DNA from: Tritrichomonas musculus
Lineage: Eukaryota > Parabasalia > Tritrichomonadida > Tritrichomonadidae
Direction of reading: 5' to 3'
DNA: 64,000 nucleotides
Assembly: GCA_039105265.1 (NCBI GenBank)
Contig: JAPFFF010000004.1
Location: forward strand, 4,650,001-4,714,000
This document shows, in pieces, positions 1 to 11,400 of this stretch. How positions within the stretch are numbered: the first letter of the stretch is position 1; every line of letters starts with the position of its first letter. The notes under the pieces are model-generated. The model was not told where the DNA came from. It worked only from the letters and a program-made list of their open reading frames with translations, and searched no databases. The translations under genes and the position numbers were made by a program.

Positions 1-897
1 AAAAATCTTTTTATTAAAAAACAAGTATAATAAATATGTTTAAATGTAAGACCCAAATTATCTTATGTGTTTTTGATATTTTTGAAAAAAAATTATTAAG
101 TGTAATACGAGAAAAACATATTTTATGTAAAACAATATATAAAATTTCTTCTCAATTATTCTTATATCATATAAAATTTGATCATTAACAAAATTTATCT
201 TATTCAAAATTTAATTCATTCATTCATTGGGCAATATGCATAACTATTACTTGAAATTAACCTTTAATAATATTCTTAGTATGACATTTACGTATTTATA
301 CTTAACTCCAAAAAAAAGATTATTTTATCTTTTTTTCTAATAAAGAATAAAAACTAGTGAGTTTTTTCTTTGTGTCATTAATATTTAGAATTTACCTATC
401 AAGATCTGTTAGAGTTATATCAATTTCAATAACTGTTACTTTTAAAATCAATAATTAATTTGAAAAAAATGTTTTTCAATATTTTTTATTCATTTCATGA
501 ATATCAAAATGATAAAATATCAAATATGAATATAGGGTTAAAAAGTTATATTCATCATTAACGTAAAGATCTCAAATATGAAAACTTTTGAATTTTGATG
601 TACGTTTATATAAGATGACAATTCAATCCTTGCTTTTACAATAGAAATTTTGAACCCTTTGAAATTTAAAGAAAAAGATTCATATCTTTATGAATACAAA
701 AAAGTTTAATGAATAAATAGTATATTTTTTCTGAATAATAATATCTGAGGTATTTATTAGTTCAGTTAGTAAAAAAAAGTTGTAAAATTTTATTGGCTTT
801 TATATCATTAAATATTTATCGTTTAGTTAGAAAATCTTTCTGTAATAGTTAAGCACATGTTTTCAAACTATTCTACATGTGTATTTTATTTTCATTG
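1..897. other. Intergenic, no gene seen
   Basis: AT-rich sequence with stops in all frames and no sustained coding pattern. No RNA gene or repeat is recognised here. Confidence 0.6.
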
Positions 898-1964
898 TTC
901 ATAGAGTATCAAGAAAAAGTGGACATCGTTAAGATAAAGTGGCCATCACATAACTTTTTGATCTCAATATTTTGATAAGACATTCAAAGTTTGAATATAG
1001 TTGTCAAAAATTCTGATGGATAAATATAAAGAATTGAAAAAAAATAAAGAGTTTAAAATGAAGGTCTTTCTATTCTAAAGCTATTTTTTTGATTTTTATC
1101 TTTGTTTTTCTTATGCTGGTCATAGATAAGCATTTGATTTGGCGTCAAAGAGATTTCCAGCATTTTTTACTATGATAAATAATTATAAAGTATTGAAAAG
1201 AAAATTTTATTAAAGAGTTTCAAATGAGGGTATTTCGATTCTAAAGCTATTTTTTTGATTTTTATCTTTGTTTTTTCTTATGCTGGTCATAGATATTATT
1301 CTGAATTTGATATCCTCGGACTTTTGAACAGAAACGAACATCAAAACCAGCAATTTCGACGTGTGGACTTGCAGCATATCTTACTGGTGCTATTCCAAAG
1401 GTCACTTTTCATCTTATAGTTGTATCTTATCATGGAACGGAAAATAGAGATAACTAAAATTTAGGTCTGTTCAGAACTACAAGGTTCTAAAATCTTTATA
1501 GTTAGATTTTGGGATTCAGGATCTAAACTGTTGAGGCAGTTTTCGTGTGATTGATCTTTTTGCGAAATTTTAAAAACTTTATATTTCAATTAAAAACTTT
1601 CAGATATTTCATATTTTTAAAATAGCAATATATGCTCATATTTTATTTATATCAATATATATCTTTATTTTAATATAATATTTTATATAAATTATTATAT
1701 ATTATATAAATTTCATTACGTTTTACAAAATTAAATAAGATAAATAAGCTTATTTTGGTCATTAAATATAATTATATTTGAATAAATTCTTTAGAAAATA
1801 TTTGAATAATCTCTATCAATTTATTTTGGAGCACGATGCCCACTTCTTTTTTTTCTGAGAATTTTATTTTAATTTTGAATTCCTTATCAAAATATTGAGA
1901 TAAAAAAGTTAAGTGATGGCCACTTTATCCTGACGATGTCCACTTTTTCTTGATACTCTATGAA
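898..1964. mobile_element. Non-autonomous DNA element with 82-bp terminal inverted repeats
   Basis: The arms 898-979 and 1883-1964 are inverted copies with only a few mismatches; both carry AAAAAGTGGACATCG and AAAGTGGCCATCAC. The interior has no usable transposase ORF. It contains a direct duplication of about 85 bp (1043-1128 and 1210-1294) and a less AT-rich patch at about 1295-1445 that may be a captured fragment. No clear target site duplication is visible, so the exact ends and the superfamily are open. The long arms would suit a Mutator-like derivative, which is inference. Confidence 0.8.
1043..1294. repeat. Direct duplication of about 85 bp inside the inverted-repeat element
   Basis: Copies at 1043-1128 and 1210-1294 share the string from AAAGAGTTT to GCTGGTCATAGATA with a few substitutions, and are separated by about 80 bases. 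Confidence 0.75.
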
Positions 1965-2281
1965 TTAAATAAAATTTTTTTAATTAATTGTTACTTTTGC
2001 TGCTTCCAGTACATGCATTCAGCCTAATTTATCGACTAATGAGTAGTATGCAATTTTGAGATTGAGTAAATAATACGTATTTATTATGTTGTTTATCTTT
2101 TATTGAAATACTAATCTTTTGAGTATACTATTCAATTTAGAAATTATATTGAAAAAATTGCGTGTACTCATATAATATTTTATAAAACCAAGTTTTTTTG
2201 AAGAAAATAGAATTTTAATCTTCTAGTTCGTTTTTTAATTTTGAATAATTTTTAATCGTTTAGCCAAAATCGCCCTGTTCT
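1965..2281. other. Intergenic, upstream region of the membrane protein gene
   Basis: AT-rich spacer between the inverted-repeat element and the next gene. No convincing TCA-Y-W initiator is visible directly before the ATG at 2282; the sequence there reads CCCTGTTCTATG. Confidence 0.5.
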
Positions 2282-3874
2282 ATGAATCAGGGAAATAGCA
2301 ATCGCCTTCATGAACTTCCCTTAGAACGTATCGAAACTACAATTGCTAATCCAGGATGCATTGTTTTTACTTTTTTAGCAATATTTGTAATCATTTCCTG
2401 TGGAGGAATTATTATTTTTTGGCTTGCATATCGTCATGGTTTGAATATGGGACTTGCTGCACTTCGAGTACTGCAGCCTCCTCGTGAAGAGCCTCTTCCA
2501 ACTCGTTTTATGATTAATAATTCATATTTTATTCCAAAACGTCAATATAACTTAAATATAGCTTTTACATTCAGTGTAACTTATTTGCTTGAAGCATATT
2601 ATCGATTTAATGGAATTGATAAAAAATATTTAAATTCAAATCAATATTTACAGATAAGTCAAGAGATTTTAGCAAAAACATTGATTGATCTTTGCAAATC
2701 AAACGCTTTAAATAAGACTCATTTTTGCGTTAATAGAGAAAACCCAGACAATCTTATTACTCTATCTTCTTATTTTGGAGATCAAGCTGTCTTTCCTTCT
2801 GAATTAAAATTGGAGACTTTAGACACTAAAAATAAATCCGAATTGGAAGTTAACCCACTAAAATTTTCTGTTTCTGACATTCAAATCTTTTCTGGTGTTT
2901 CAACCACAAAACGTTCATTACTTATTTCTGACCAGCCGCATATAATGACAATGCCTATGCCTATGGCTCGGTTTTGGTTTCCTTGTAATGATGATAGTTC
3001 CAATAAAATTTGTAATGAAAGGCTATTTCGATGCCAATACAACCTATCTAAATTTTGTTATTATGTAGATTTCCCTGTTGAAGCTGACTTTTTCAACCTC
3101 AAATCCGACCAACTTGTCGCTGGACCTTCACAGTCGCAAATATTAATAGGTTATAATGATAATTTTATTCCTCACCAATCATACTCAAATTCTAATTTGC
3201 CAATAGGTGGTTTTTTAATCAAAAATTGCCATGGAGAAATTGGACATTCTATTAATTATTTGATGGGAGAGATAAGCAATCAAGAAGAAAATGAGATATG
3301 TCCAAATCCAAAAAATATTTTTTACTGGATTCCTGCAACTTTGCAATGCGCTAAAGAAAATTCATATAATATATCAAATTGTAATAAAAATATTCATGTG
3401 AGAAGTGGTGAGAAAAAACTATGGGGAGCAACCGAATTAACATGTATAAATGAAACGTACTGTCAAAAAGGAGATAAATATGTTTTATTATCTGATGAGA
3501 ATAATTCAGCCTCTTATGGAACCCTTTTAACAGGAACGCAATATGCAAAGGTTATAAAACTTGATGATTGTAAAATAGTTGAAATTGATAAATTACCAAT
3601 TCAATTTTTATATATGGCTTTCTTACCTACTGTTTATGGTAAAGCAAAAGAAGAATATTGTGGACACCTTTTTTATTCGTATGATTCGATGAATCTACTT
3701 TCTTCTCGTATTTCAACAACAACAGAAAATTGGAGAGTAATTAATGCAAAAATCAAATGGTTAAAAAGAAGTTATCCTTCTACCTATCACAAATATGATT
3801 ATACATATGTTATCAATTCATTGCGGAATATATCTTATCCTAATAAGACAAACTATATCAATTTCGAATTATGA
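2282..3874 (+). CDS. Single-pass membrane protein with a degenerate papain-like (C1) lumenal/extracellular domain
   Basis: 530 residues. A hydrophobic segment at about residues 26-49 (GCIVFTFLAIFVIIS...) lies behind a short polar N-terminus, so the protein is probably a type II or signal-anchor membrane protein. The large C-terminal part is Cys-rich with several N-glycosylation sequons. Two stretches resemble peptidase C1: around residue 93, AFTFSVTYLLEAYYRFNG occupies the place of the active-site helix, and near residue 317, GGFLIKNCHGEIGHS resembles the GGF(I/V)xKNSWG region, followed by a WIPATLQC segment of a type I recall from trichomonad papain-like proteins. The usual CWAF active-site Cys is not present, so any papain fold here is probably non-catalytic. 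Sequence reading supports membrane anchoring strongly; the papain relationship is inference. Confidence 0.6.
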   Translation: MNQGNSNRLHELPLERIETTIANPGCIVFTFLAIFVIISCGGIIIFWLAYRHGLNMGLAALRVLQPPREEPLPTRFMINNSYFIPKRQYNLNIAFTFSVTYLLEAYYRFNGIDKKYLNSNQYLQISQEILAKTLIDLCKSNALNKTHFCVNRENPDNLITLSSYFGDQAVFPSELKLETLDTKNKSELEVNPLKFSVSDIQIFSGVSTTKRSLLISDQPHIMTMPMPMARFWFPCNDDSSNKICNERLFRCQYNLSKFCYYVDFPVEADFFNLKSDQLVAGPSQSQILIGYNDNFIPHQSYSNSNLPIGGFLIKNCHGEIGHSINYLMGEISNQEENEICPNPKNIFYWIPATLQCAKENSYNISNCNKNIHVRSGEKKLWGATELTCINETYCQKGDKYVLLSDENNSASYGTLLTGTQYAKVIKLDDCKIVEIDKLPIQFLYMAFLPTVYGKAKEEYCGHLFYSYDSMNLLSSRISTTTENWRVINAKIKWLKRSYPSTYHKYDYTYVINSLRNISYPNKTNYINFEL

Positions 3875-4354
3875 TTTGTTTTTATGTTTTTGTATATTAT
3901 TTATGAAATAAAAGTTGTGAATATTAACTTTTTTTGTTAGTTTACTTTTTTTTTACATTATTTGGGTTTAATGTGTGAATCTTTCCAGATATTGATATGT
4001 TATATTAGCAATCCCAAAGTGAAATTCTAATCTTGTTTATTTTTATTAAGAAAAAATGCATGCATCATAATCATTAATTCAATATTAAAAAAAAAAAATA
4101 GTTTTAAAGCTTTTAAACTTATTTTTCCTATCATAATACTTAAGTGTAAAATAAATACTAGCCGGATCTCTATTATTTTATTTTGACTATTACATCAGTA
4201 ATTTAAATTTCAGAAATCTAGCATATCATCTATAGAGCAATAAGAATGGAACAAGATTCTATAATAAAGCCTAAGATGAAAAAATAAAATATATATATAA
4301 CACATACAAAAAATATTTAACACAATAAAAAAAAAAAAAGGCATCAAAACAACA
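3875..4354. other. Convergent intergenic region
   Basis: The 3' flanks of two convergent genes. Several AATAAA/TAAA strings follow the stop at 3874. No further gene is seen. Confidence 0.5.
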
Positions 4355-6778
4355 TCAAGTATTTTTTTCAAGAGGAGGAAGTGCACTTTTTTCAATCTTT
4401 GCTTTCACGGCCTCTAAATCAATATCATATTTATGGGCCAATTTTTGGACGCTATTAATATCAACTTTATTTTTAATCTTAAACTGAATGATCTCATTTG
4501 AAACTTCTTGTTTCTGTTGTTGCAAAAGTCGAATTCTTTGTTGCCTTTCTAATTTCAATTTCAATTTATCATTTTCAATTTTTTGGACCCTTTCAGCTTC
4601 TCTATCCATTTTTTTCTTCATCATTTCGCTTTTAACTTGACGTTGTCTTTGCAAGTGAAGCTGATTTTGCTTTTGTTCATCTTGTTTCAATTTATATTGC
4701 AAGGATCTCAATTTTTGAAGTCTTTCCTTCTCTTCTTTCGCTTGAAGAATTTTCGCTTGGGTTTTTTTCATTTGCTCATCCATTTTTTCTTGTCTTTCAG
4801 CGAGAACTTTTTTAAATTCAGCTTGCCTTTGTAATGATCGAATGGCACCATCGCTTCTTGCCATTCTTGCCGCCATTTTTTTATCTTCTTTATTTTTTTC
4901 AATCATCTCGATACGTTTTTTAACTTCCTCGTCATTTTCCAGTTTTTCAAGGATTTTTTGCTCCTTTTGCTTTTCAATTTGCTTTTTATTTTGATAAAAT
5001 CTACGAATCTTTTGTTCTTGATTTTTCGCAAATGATTCAAGTTCTTTCTTTCTTTGTTCAGCAAGTTCTTTTTGTTTTTCAGCATTTTGACGCTCTTTTT
5101 CTTCAAAATCTCGCCTCTTTTTCTCAAGAAGTCGCCTTTCATAATCTTTCGCAGCTTTAACTTGTTTTTCTCTTTTTAAGGCCAAAGCCTTCTTTTCATT
5201 ATTTATTCGTTCATTTTCTTCCTGTAATTTCAATATTCGACGAATTTCACGTTCTTGGATTTTTTGCTCAGATGCAGCAATACGAGCTTGCCGATCTCCT
5301 TCGATTCGTTGTAAAGTTTGTCTGTTTTGTTCCATACGTTCGAGGCGAAGTCGTTCATTTTCTTTCATTTGAAGAAGTTTTTCTTCTTCTCGCTTTTTTT
5401 GCATTTCAAGAGTGCGTTTATCTTTTTCGAATTGAATTGCGCGTTTTGTTTCTTCTTCTTTAAGTCGTTTTTGTTCTAATTCTTCAACTTCTTTAAGTCT
5501 ATGGAGATGACGATTATGAATTTCTTGATTTCGAATTCGACGTTCTTCTTCTGCTTTTTTCCTTCTTTCTTCCTCCTTGCGCTCAGCTTCATTCATTTCC
5601 CGTTGGAATTTTTCAAGTTGGAGAAGATTTTCGATCATGGCTTCAACTTCTCTTTTTTGTCGATTTTTCAACTTTTCTAACTGTCGAACTTCCATTTCAA
5701 CAAGGCCATTACTAGCTGAATTGGTTCCATTGTCTGCATTTTCATTATCCGACAAATCAACATTTATGCCAGTTGCTGCCTCTTTGTCAAGAATTCTACA
5801 TCTTTCACGTCTGATAAGGGTTTCGAGTCGTTCTATTCGTCCAACATGATGGGAAACGAATACTTCTTTGAATTCAGGATCGTAATCATAGGTTGAAATC
5901 TCTTCAACACTAGGCATAAAAAGTTCTTCTTGATGAACACCAAGAAATTTCATAGCACATAAAGTTCCATGATCTGTAAATGCTTGTACCTTGTATTTAT
6001 CATAATTATCTATTGATATTTCACCTTCCTTGGTTGAGTAATCTGCTTTTATTTGATCAGCATTATCGTTTTCGTTATCTATAGCTTCATCTTCTTCAGT
6101 TGGGCTTATATCATCTTTTTTATCATCGTTTTCCAAATTAGGGCTTTCTTCTTGGTTATTGGTATCATTATCAATAACATTATTTTTTTCATTTTGATTG
6201 GTTTCATTTTTATCCTCTACATTTTCAGAAGAGATATTATTTTCATGAGAATCATTATTATCATCTTTATTATTATTATCTTTATCAACAATATCTTCTA
6301 CTTCATTTTGGTTATCTTTATCTATGGATGCATTGGCTTCAGGAGTAAGTATGTTTTCTTGATCGTTTCTTTCAGAATTTGCTTCTTCTTCGACGTTATT
6401 ATCTTGAGTATTTAATAAGTTTGCTGTTACATTATCGATTTTGCTCTCAAGTCCATCATTATTTGGTTTATTGTTATCGTCAATATCTTGATTTTCATTT
6501 AATGGTGGGATCTCTGGCGAATTTTGAACTAAGTTCACATTTTCTTTTTCTTCTTCCTCGTTATTAGATTGAATCCCATCAGAACCTACTTTTTCGTCAT
6601 CATTAGATTGTTTCACATCAGAATTCTCTTCGCTTTTATTTAGATCTGTTTGTTCTGGTTGGATTAAGCCAACAGCCACGGAATTAAATTCATCTGTAAT
6701 TCGATTGGATTCTGTGTTATCATTTTGGTGCTCAGAAGTTAATAATTCTTGTTGTTGTAACTCCGCTTCATCACTCAT
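4355..6778 (-). CDS. Acidic, long coiled-coil protein (trichohyalin/caldesmon-like)
   Basis: 807 residues. Residues 1-245 are low-complexity and very acidic (runs rich in N, D, E, such as EENSDVKQSNDDEKVG). A short ordered-looking part follows (about 260-335, with EELFMPSVEEISTYDYDPEFKEVFVSHHVGRI broken by few gaps). From about 360 to 760 the chain is a continuous charged helix with heptad-like R/E/K/L spacing (RQKREVEAMIENLLQLE, ERRRKKAEEERR-type). The C-terminus turns back into a short mixed segment. A cytoskeletal or flagellar scaffold is the likely class, but composition alone cannot name it. It is convergent with the upstream membrane-protein gene. No signal peptide or membrane segment is seen. 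Confidence 0.85.
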   Translation of the reverse strand: MSDEAELQQQELLTSEHQNDNTESNRITDEFNSVAVGLIQPEQTDLNKSEENSDVKQSNDDEKVGSDGIQSNNEEEEKENVNLVQNSPEIPPLNENQDIDDNNKPNNDGLESKIDNVTANLLNTQDNNVEEEANSERNDQENILTPEANASIDKDNQNEVEDIVDKDNNNKDDNNDSHENNISSENVEDKNETNQNEKNNVIDNDTNNQEESPNLENDDKKDDISPTEEDEAIDNENDNADQIKADYSTKEGEISIDNYDKYKVQAFTDHGTLCAMKFLGVHQEELFMPSVEEISTYDYDPEFKEVFVSHHVGRIERLETLIRRERCRILDKEAATGINVDLSDNENADNGTNSASNGLVEMEVRQLEKLKNRQKREVEAMIENLLQLEKFQREMNEAERKEEERRKKAEEERRIRNQEIHNRHLHRLKEVEELEQKRLKEEETKRAIQFEKDKRTLEMQKKREEEKLLQMKENERLRLERMEQNRQTLQRIEGDRQARIAASEQKIQEREIRRILKLQEENERINNEKKALALKREKQVKAAKDYERRLLEKKRRDFEEKERQNAEKQKELAEQRKKELESFAKNQEQKIRRFYQNKKQIEKQKEQKILEKLENDEEVKKRIEMIEKNKEDKKMAARMARSDGAIRSLQRQAEFKKVLAERQEKMDEQMKKTQAKILQAKEEKERLQKLRSLQYKLKQDEQKQNQLHLQRQRQVKSEMMKKKMDREAERVQKIENDKLKLKLERQQRIRLLQQQKQEVSNEIIQFKIKNKVDINSVQKLAHKYDIDLEAVKAKIEKSALPPLEKNT

Positions 6779-6922
6779 GTAGAATTAAAACGAGTTTTTT
6801 AATCTTTCAAAAAGTGTTTTCAAAAATTTGTAAAAAAAAAAAATTAAAAAATTAAAAGCATATTTGTTCAAAAATAATTTTATCAGAGACATAAACATAT
6901 TTTATTCTATAAATCTTTTTGC

Positions 6923-8131
6923 TTATAATTCGTCGCCTTTCCCAACAGTTTTATTGAGCATAAGCCAATTACAAACGATTTCGAGGCATTCAGGAGCAGA
7001 AAGCAAATTCTTATGCTTAAATTTCCTATAGCTTGAATTCATATCATGATATTGGAAGGTTTCGTTCATTTTCCAGTTTTTAATAACCCATTCAATAACT
7101 GCACTTCCAACAAGGCCATCACCTTTTTGAGTAATGGCACTACCAAATCCTCTCCAGCTAGCTAATTTCATTCCAAGAGTAGTTTTAATTCCACTGTTAA
7201 ACAATATATTGGTTGGGACATCAAGAGGCTTGGGATATCTTCTTGTATAGAAATAATTTTTTTCAGCAATTTTGAGTTGTCTTTCTGTCAACTTTTTATT
7301 TTTAACAAGAAAATCAACAAGTTGTGGAGCTTTATATTCATTACCATCAGGATCAATAATTAATGTTGTATTTGCATATGCTAAAGAATGGGGCATATGA
7401 ATATGAAGAGTTCCAAGAGTACAAGTAAATTCGGTAACTCCTCTAGGTCTAAAGAATTGAACGAGTGCAGATTCAATTCGTAATAGAGTGTTAATTGATG
7501 TACCTGAGCCAGACCAAGATGGTGCAATTAATGTTGTGGAATTAATATATTGCTTACGCCATTCAGGTGTTGTTTTTTCGGTTAAAAATATATGAGCTAA
7601 CTGTGATCCTAATGAATGTGCAACGATTGCAACTTTTGTATTGTTATTTAATTTGTATGCTTTTTCGATAAGCTCTCTAAGTGAATTATAATATGATTCA
7701 GGCATGTCTGCTCCAAAACGCCAATCATATGGAGCTGCAAATAAATCTTTCTTAGGGACATAGCCATATTCTATGAATTTATTTACCATTCTCCACATGT
7801 ACGAGAAAAAATATCTAAGAAAATAAGGTCCTGTAACAGTAACATCACTTATTCCACCAAAATCTTCAGGATGAACGTCAACACCTTCTCGACTTTGTTG
7901 TGAATTTGTTGTTTCGTTGTAATCTACAGTCATCCAATCAAGAAAACAATTCAAGAATGGGGGTATAAAGTATTTCATATTAATAAAGACAAATGTGTCA
8001 TTTGCAAATTTTGGACAATACCATCCAGCACGCCTACTTGATGTAACATGTAGACGGCTTCGAAAAGATCCAGGGATTAAAACAATGGGATGCAAAGAGT
8101 TAACTAAAGTTAAAAACAATAAGAGAAACAT
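6923..8131 (-). CDS. LCAT-family (lecithin:cholesterol acyltransferase-like) lipase/acyltransferase, secretory
   Basis: 402 residues with an N-terminal signal peptide (MFLLLFLTLVNS) leading straight into HPIVLIPG, the usual N-terminal strand and oxyanion region of the LCAT family. APYDWRFG (residues 133-140) is a hallmark of LCAT/PDAT/phospholipase A relatives. The nucleophile elbow is AHSLG with Ser173; likely partners are Asp338 in KGDGLVG and His373 in FKHKNLL. Length and order match the family, which transfers or hydrolyses phospholipid acyl chains. The protein ends in KGDEL, a KDEL-type signal, so retrieval to the ER is plausible. Several N-glycosylation sequons agree with a lumenal location. 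The family is secure; substrate and acceptor are unknown. Confidence 0.9.
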   Translation of the reverse strand: MFLLLFLTLVNSLHPIVLIPGSFRSRLHVTSSRRAGWYCPKFANDTFVFINMKYFIPPFLNCFLDWMTVDYNETTNSQQSREGVDVHPEDFGGISDVTVTGPYFLRYFFSYMWRMVNKFIEYGYVPKKDLFAAPYDWRFGADMPESYYNSLRELIEKAYKLNNNTKVAIVAHSLGSQLAHIFLTEKTTPEWRKQYINSTTLIAPSWSGSGTSINTLLRIESALVQFFRPRGVTEFTCTLGTLHIHMPHSLAYANTTLIIDPDGNEYKAPQLVDFLVKNKKLTERQLKIAEKNYFYTRRYPKPLDVPTNILFNSGIKTTLGMKLASWRGFGSAITQKGDGLVGSAVIEWVIKNWKMNETFQYHDMNSSYRKFKHKNLLSAPECLEIVCNWLMLNKTVGKGDEL

Positions 8132-8455
8132 TTTTTAAAATAATTGATATTTTCAATTGTTATAGGAATAGATAAATTATTAAAAATTCTGAGTAACGAT
8201 TATAATTTGAAAGATATTATCAGCTTATCGTCATTTTTAAAAATTGCTTTCTTATCTTAATAATTTTCCTAGTAATATTTATTTTTCAGAAAAATATACG
8301 ATTTTTATTAATCAAAATTATTAAAAATATTTATTATTAGCTTTTTTTCATTGAATCAATAATTCCAATATGAACAAAAATATAAAACTTTATGTGATAA
8401 TATGAACAAAAAAGCATTGATTAAATTAAATATCATTGAAATATCAAAATGTTTA
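8132..8455. other. Intergenic, no gene seen
   Basis: AT-rich spacer between two minus-strand genes, serving as upstream region for the LCAT-like gene and 3' flank of the coiled-coil gene. Nothing else recognised. Confidence 0.5.
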
Positions 8456-11400
8456 TTAAGTAAGAACTCTGATAATCGCGTCAATTTCATTATTTTGAAT
8501 CAATCTCACTTTATCAATTTGAAGTTCATTTTCATTCTTAGCAAGTATCATTTGTTTTCTCACAATTTTTCTTAAATGCAAAATTTCGGTAAAGCTGTCT
8601 TTTTTATCTTTCATCAAAGAAGAGATGCATTCAGCAAGTTCTCTAAAGCAATCAGTAGGATTGATCTCAGAATTTGTTCCATATTTAGAATCCTTCTGCT
8701 CAATTTTCTCTTTAACAATTTTTTGATTTTCTTCGTGGAAATGAGAGCTAAATTCAATTGGCTTTGTTAACTCATAAAGTTTATCTTGAACGTTAGAAAG
8801 GCGACTGTAATTACCCTCTATATCAACTCGTGATGGATATGAAGAGCCAGTATCGCCATTCTTGTAAATATTAATGGCATTTGTCATAACTTGAACCTCA
8901 AATTTCGATGATGAATCATAAAAGCCTTTGACATCAAGTTTGCTATATAGTTCTCTTATGGATGTAAGTACGTGAATGATGTATCTCTCCATTTGGTTTT
9001 TGCCATCATTCAGCCTAATGACATTATCTTTAATATCTCTGAGGGAGGTGCTTGTTTCTATTATTTCATTATAATTAACTTCAATCTCTTTCTTTAAATT
9101 ATCAAATTCATCTAATTCATTTTTAGCTAATTTATCTTTATCTTTAAATTGATCAATCTTTTTGATGAGACCTATGAGCAAATTAATTTTATCATTCGAT
9201 TTGTGTATTTTATCATTGATTGAATGAAGTTGTTCACCTGATTCTGTAAGTTCTTTTGCCAATCCTGTGATTTCATTTGCGAATTGTATATTGTCACCTC
9301 TTGTTTTTGGAGTTTTATCTATTTTGTCGCTGATATAGTTAATGCAGAATTTGAATATTCGAACTTGGTCATTTGATAGAAGCATTATATCTTTTATTTT
9401 TCCCAGATCGCTAATTATATCTTGCACAAATTTCAACTTTTCATCCTTTTCACTTGTTCGAATGTTGTGTCCAGGCACGGATTGTAATTCCTTAATTAAA
9501 TCATCCATAGCTTGCTTCAATTTTCCAGTTGCATCATTAAATGTTTTATCATTCATTTTAGTTTTTTCTTTATTATCAAAAATAGCTTTGACTGCATTTT
9601 TAATTTGATTAATTTGCTCTTCCAAATAAAACTTACTGATATTTAGGTACAAATTATTGTCTTTAAGAGTTGTCATTTGCTGAACCGATTCTTTGTATTG
9701 ATTGTCAATTGTGCCAATGGCATTTCTGAAATGTGAATTATCTGCAGTATTTTCTGTTTTTTCGGTTCTTTTTGAATAAACATACTGTATAATATTTTGA
9801 AAACCTGAAATTTGCTTATTTAAATTATCAATATGCTGGTTTAAGTTAAGATTATTATCATTGATTTCTCTAAGTTGCGAAATTGAATTTTGGATTAAAT
9901 GGTTGAATTCTTGTATATATGAATCGTTGTGATTTTGTTTGAGATGTTGAAGAATTTGATCATGTTTTTTATCAATTTGTCTAAATAGTTCTTCACAATT
10001 AGTGTCTCTTTGATTTAATTCGCGTTTATTTTTATGAATCATATTAATAATCATCGAATAGGTATGAAGTTGGTCAATTAAATTGTTATTGAGTTGATTT
10101 ATGTTAATTAATTGTTGATTGAGTCCATTGTTATTGGTGTTAATGGCATCTAAATTTTGAATTAAATTAGTTTTAGATCTGCCTAATTTTTGAATATCAG
10201 ATTTAAACTTATCTGCTTTTAGTTTAGTTTGAGAAGATTTACTCATATTTTGATAAATATAATCAACACTATTTTCTATAATTTCGATTTGAGTTGATAA
10301 TTTTTCTTTTTCGTTTTGTGTATTGTTTAAGTTATTTTGTAAATTTTCTATATTCTTGGATAATTTATAATTATTATCATTAAGTTCAATGATATTATTG
10401 TTAATGTTATCTAATTTTTGAATTAAATTAGTTTTAGATCTGCCTAATTTTTGAATATCAGATTTAAACTTATCTACTTTCTGTTTAGTTTGAGAAGATT
10501 TACTCATATTTTGATAAATATAATCAACACTATTTTCTATAATTTCGATTTGAGTTGATAATTTATCTTTTTCGTTTTGTGTATTGTTTAAGTTATTTTG
10601 TAAATTTTCTATATTCTTGGATAATTGATAATTATTATCATTAAGTTCAATGATATTATTGTTAATGTTATCTAATTTTTGAATTAAATTAGTTTTAGAT
10701 CTGCCTAATTTTTGAATATCAGATTTAAACTTATCTACTTTCTGTTTAGTTTGAGAAGATTTACTCATATTTTGATAAATATAATCAACACTATTTTCTA
10801 TAATTTCGATTTGAGTTGATAATTTATCTTTTTCGTTTTGTGTATTGTTTAAGTTATTTTGTAAATTTTCTATATTCTTGGATAATTGATAATTATTATC
10901 ATTAAGTTCAATGATATTATTGTTAATGTTTTCTAATTTTTGAATTAAATTAGTTTTAGAACTGCCTAATTTTTGAAAATCAGATTTAAACTTATCATTT
11001 TTATGTCTATTTTGATTATTATAATTCACATTTTGATGAATGTTATTTATACTACTCTCAATTAATTTATTTTGTTCTTCTAATTCATTGAAACGCTGCT
11101 TTAAAACAAAATTCTTTGTATAAACTGCATCCAATTGATGACTTATTTCTCCATTATATGCACTTAATTGTTCAAGAAAACTTTGGAGTTGGGAGTTAGC
11201 TTTAGGTGTTGTTAATTTTTCGTTATTCTCTAAATAAATTAAATTCACAATCTGTTTAATTAATTCAATTTGATTTATTAGTGCAGAATTATTTTGTGGT
11301 TGAATCATTTCATCATTGTCTTCTAAATTGCGAGTTAATTTTTCATCCATTTTTGTTTGATGAGTGCCTTGCTTTTTTTTGATTAGATCACTCGACTTCC

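Noticed and set aside
6053-6415. 120-codon frame opposite the acidic coiled-coil gene
   Set aside because: I/F-rich antisense shadow of the Asn/Asp-rich segment, not a membrane protein.
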